Source: Eubacterium sp. (GTDB lineage Bacteria > Bacillota > Clostridia > Oscillospirales > Acutalibacteraceae). From it: a stretch of 33,262 bases of DNA. Both the position numbers and the translations under genes were made by a program. Positions 31,457 to 33,262 of the stretch are shown here, one piece after another. Location of the stretch: the NCBI GenBank assembly GCA_017450645.1, contig JAFSTE010000022.1, positions 1 through 33,262 on the forward strand, written 5' to 3'. The number at the start of each line of letters is the position of its first letter. Position 1 is the stretch's first letter. The notes under the pieces were generated by a model. That model searched no databases. It was not told where the DNA came from and saw only the letters and a program-made list of their open reading frames with translations.

Positions 31457-32242
31457 ATGTCAAATATAAAATATATAAACAAAGTAGTACAGTATCCAAC
31501 CGGGCACAGAGAAGAGCGTTTATCAAATCAATCAAAACCAAAAATTAAAATCATTGATAAAGAAACAGCTTTGGTACTGGAAACCGGCGAATTAATAAGA
31601 AGAAAACAACCGAAAACCAAATATGATTGCATACTGACTGTGCAAACACAGCTGATTCGCTCTCGTGAAAAGATTTTTAATAACGCAGGCGTCCATATCC
31701 CGAATGTATGGGAAGTAGTGCTTTCTTTCGAAGATAGCATTAAAGATATTAAAGTAGCCGAAGAAAAGAATCGGCTGTTTTTGAAAAAAATGAGGAGAAA
31801 ATATTCCGGCATAAAATACGGTGTATGGAGAGAATTGCAGATGCCGAGAAAAGTCTGGCATTTTCATTACATATTCTGGCACGATACCGAAAAGATTAAT
31901 TTTACCGGCACAGAGATTAAAAAAATCTGGGGGAACGGTAAGGCGAGCGCTAAACAAATAAATACTGAAGAAGACTTTATTAATTTCTTGTTTTATCTTA
32001 CAAACTATACCTATAGCTTTAATGGTAAAAACAAAAAGAAAATCAATTCTTTAAAATATATTGATGCTAATGTTAAACTGTTTTCGTGCTCAAGAGGATT
32101 GGAGAAACCAACTATCATATATACTGACAAAAGAAATACAGATGAAATGCCGATGCTTTCTTCTAACAGAAAGCAGATGTTTAACAACGAAATGGTTCCT
32201 ACATGCGTGTTTTACGGACCAAAAAAAGAAGAAAACAAATAA
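31457..32242 (+). CDS. HUH-type rolling-circle replication initiator-like protein
   Basis: This 261-aa basic protein resembles replication-associated proteins of small plasmids and filamentous phages (ORF2/G2P type). A strand like motif 1 (VWEVVLSFED, about 84-93) is followed by the metal motif HFH at 135-137 (KVWHFHYIFW). A tyrosine-rich segment at the place of motif 3 (FINFLFYLTNYTYSF, about 174-188) holds Tyr180, Tyr184 and Tyr186. The C-terminal KLFSCSRGLEKP is typical of these Reps. The expected YxxK lysine is not seen, so nicking activity is uncertain. ATG 31457 follows GAGGTGG. No other plasmid or phage genes lie nearby. The gene is clearly AT-rich relative to the left half of the window, consistent with transfer. 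Confidence 0.65.
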   Translation: MSNIKYINKVVQYPTGHREERLSNQSKPKIKIIDKETALVLETGELIRRKQPKTKYDCILTVQTQLIRSREKIFNNAGVHIPNVWEVVLSFEDSIKDIKVAEEKNRLFLKKMRRKYSGIKYGVWRELQMPRKVWHFHYIFWHDTEKINFTGTEIKKIWGNGKASAKQINTEEDFINFLFYLTNYTYSFNGKNKKKINSLKYIDANVKLFSCSRGLEKPTIIYTDKRNTDEMPMLSSNRKQMFNNEMVPTCVFYGPKKEENK

Positions 32243-32332
32243 ACACCGATTAGGGTGTGCAAGATAGGGATTTTTAAACTTGTTATCAACAATTATTGAC
32301 AAGAAGCTGATTAAATATGATTAAAAGTTGAC

Positions 32333-32381
32333 AGTTAAGAGGGGTTAAATTGCTAATTGTGAGATATTAGCCCCCTTAACT
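32333..32381. repeat. Imperfect inverted repeat downstream of the Rep gene
   Basis: AGTTAAGAGGGGTTAA (32333-32348) and TTAGCCCCCTTAACT (32367-32381) pair with one bulge. It lies between Rep and the ATPase remnant and may be a terminator, an element end or an origin hairpin. Confidence 0.5.
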
Positions 32382-32408
32382 TGCATTTTTTTGAAAAAAA
32401 GTTATAAT
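32381..32408 (+). promoter_or_regulatory. Promoter of the broken ATPase gene
   Basis: TTGCAT (32381-32386), 16 nt, TATAAT (32403-32408), 18 nt before the ATG at 32427. The site survives although the gene is broken. Confidence 0.5.
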
Positions 32409-32426
32409 AAAAGAGAGTTGAGATTT

Positions 32427-32817
32427 ATGGAATTATACAAGCGTGAAAACTATCTCAAAAAAATACGAGCCTTTTATGATGAAACGGAAATAATAAAGGT
32501 TATTACAGGTGTTCGTCGATGCGGTAAATCAAGTTTAATGAAAATGATTGAAACCGAACTGCTTGAAAAGGGCGTTAGCGAAGATAATTAATATTATTTA
32601 TATAGACTTCGGCGAAACGCAGGAAAAGCTGTTTGCAAACGAGGATAACGAAGCACTGCTGAAATACGCAATTGATAACTCAATGAGCACAGCGGACTTC
32701 CTTAACACCTTTGCAATCGCAACTCAGGCGGACAGCTTGCAAAACAAGCTTGGTCTTGCCTACGGACATCTTGAAAAATACCAAGGCTACCACAGCGTTA
32801 CTGCATCGGCTTCGTAA
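32427..32817 (+). pseudogene. Frameshifted AAA-ATPase remnant joined to an unknown sequence
   Basis: The frame from ATG 32427 begins MELYKRENYLKKIRAFYD and contains a Walker A motif, TGVRRCGKSS, the N-terminus of the DUF4143-linked AAA ATPases. It stops at 32589-32591 after 54 codons. The expected continuation NIIYIDF lies just downstream in another frame. The cause is visible as TAATTAAT (32587-32594): removing one TAAT copy restores the frame. After IYIDF the restored frame (GETQEKLFANEDNEALLKYA and on to 32817) does not look like this ATPase family, so it may come from a different gene. Such ATPases have no assigned role. Confidence 0.7.
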
Positions 32818-32881
32818 TCCGACGCTGCCTGAGCATAATCCAATTAGGTTATGGCACATTTTAATTTATATGAAAGGATTT

Positions 32882-33262
32882 ATGAAAATGGCAATTAAAG
32901 AAAAAACAGATATCGGAGCTGCGCAGGAAAATGCGGCTGTTTTGGGCGGTGATAAAAAAGCCCTGAAAGCTGCAAAACCAAGAATGCTTGAACAGGATAT
33001 CGCAAAGGGTATTGCAATCATTCTTGTTATGGCGCTGCACACTTTGACATTAAGCAAGGAAATATACAATATTCTCGGTGGACTTTTCGGATTTATTATG
33101 CCGTTTTATTTCTTTATGGCTGGTTACAATCACCGTCCGAATAGATATACTTACAAAGAGATTATCCGCAAAAGGATGAAGCAAATCGGGATTCCGTTTA
33201 TTAATTATTCGATTTCCATAACGCTTATATCCGGCGCATATTATATGATAGCTCAGGGCTAC
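32882..33262 (+). CDS. Acyltransferase-3 family membrane protein, 5' part (runs off window)
   Basis: An open frame runs from ATG 32882 for 127 codons to the window end with no stop. After a ~35-residue charged tail it reads RMLEQDIAKGIAIILVMALH, the first helix pattern of acyltransferase-3 proteins, which use a conserved histidine in this helix (here His in MALHTLT) to move acyl groups onto sugars or lipids. Two further helices follow (FGFIMPFYFFMAGY and IPFINYSISITLISGAYYM). GAAAGGA lies just upstream; ATG 32888 is an equally good start. The substrate cannot be judged from this fragment. Confidence 0.75.
   Translation, partial: MKMAIKEKTDIGAAQENAAVLGGDKKALKAAKPRMLEQDIAKGIAIILVMALHTLTLSKEIYNILGGLFGFIMPFYFFMAGYNHRPNRYTYKEIIRKRMKQIGIPFINYSISITLISGAYYMIAQGY

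Overview
The window reads as a chromosome segment of an anaerobic gut-type member of the Clostridia, probably Oscillospirales/Ruminococcaceae-like. The reasons are inferred from gene content: a serC-serA pair, a NifU-like/GGGtGRT pair, BspA-type leucine-rich-repeat proteins, a QueT transporter behind a preQ1-I riboswitch, consensus sigma-A promoters (TTGACA-17-TATAAT), strong GGAGG ribosome sites, and palindromic intergenic repeats of the kind common in these genomes. No rRNA, tRNA or CRISPR array was found.

Layout. 1-223: the 5' end of an IS3-like transposase orfA leaving the window on the minus strand, a hairpin and a consensus promoter. 224-5474 (+): a multi-zinc-ribbon protein, a D-2-hydroxyacid dehydrogenase with a PQ-loop (SemiSWEET-like) membrane protein, a ComEC channel whose C-terminal hydrolase domain has lost its metal site, and a membrane-anchored esterase. 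5521-9904 (-): one operon murI, DUF1934 (YwiB-like), argS, radical SAM/SPASM protein, closed by a bidirectional terminator. 10218-15095 (-): a 1625-aa secreted BspA-like LRR protein. 15253-17519 (+): a three-gene operon of unknown function (one soluble, two membrane proteins). 17636-21946 (+): a 1436-aa secreted protein with an intact-looking PI-PLC domain, a short LRR stretch, two LamG-like domains and a C-terminal stalk. 22191-24697 (+): serC and serA, separated by a multi-hairpin repeat element. 24954-25487 (-): queT under a preQ1-I riboswitch. 25657-28740 (+): cytidine deaminase, a zinc-ribbon membrane protein, then the NifU-like/GGGtGRT pair.

From about 28.8 kb onward the sequence looks more AT-rich and accessory: a stand-alone TipAS drug-binding domain divergent from an alpha/beta hydrolase, a multi-TM protein, a lone HUH-type replication protein, a frameshifted ATPase remnant and the start of an acyltransferase.

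The best candidates for undescribed biology are the NifU-like/GGGtGRT pair (conserved, function unknown), the unknown trio lying between two giant surface proteins, the PI-PLC/LRR/LamG protein, the phased TTGTYAA array upstream of serC, and the solitary HUH Rep. Functional names rest on motif recognition by eye; no database search was run.
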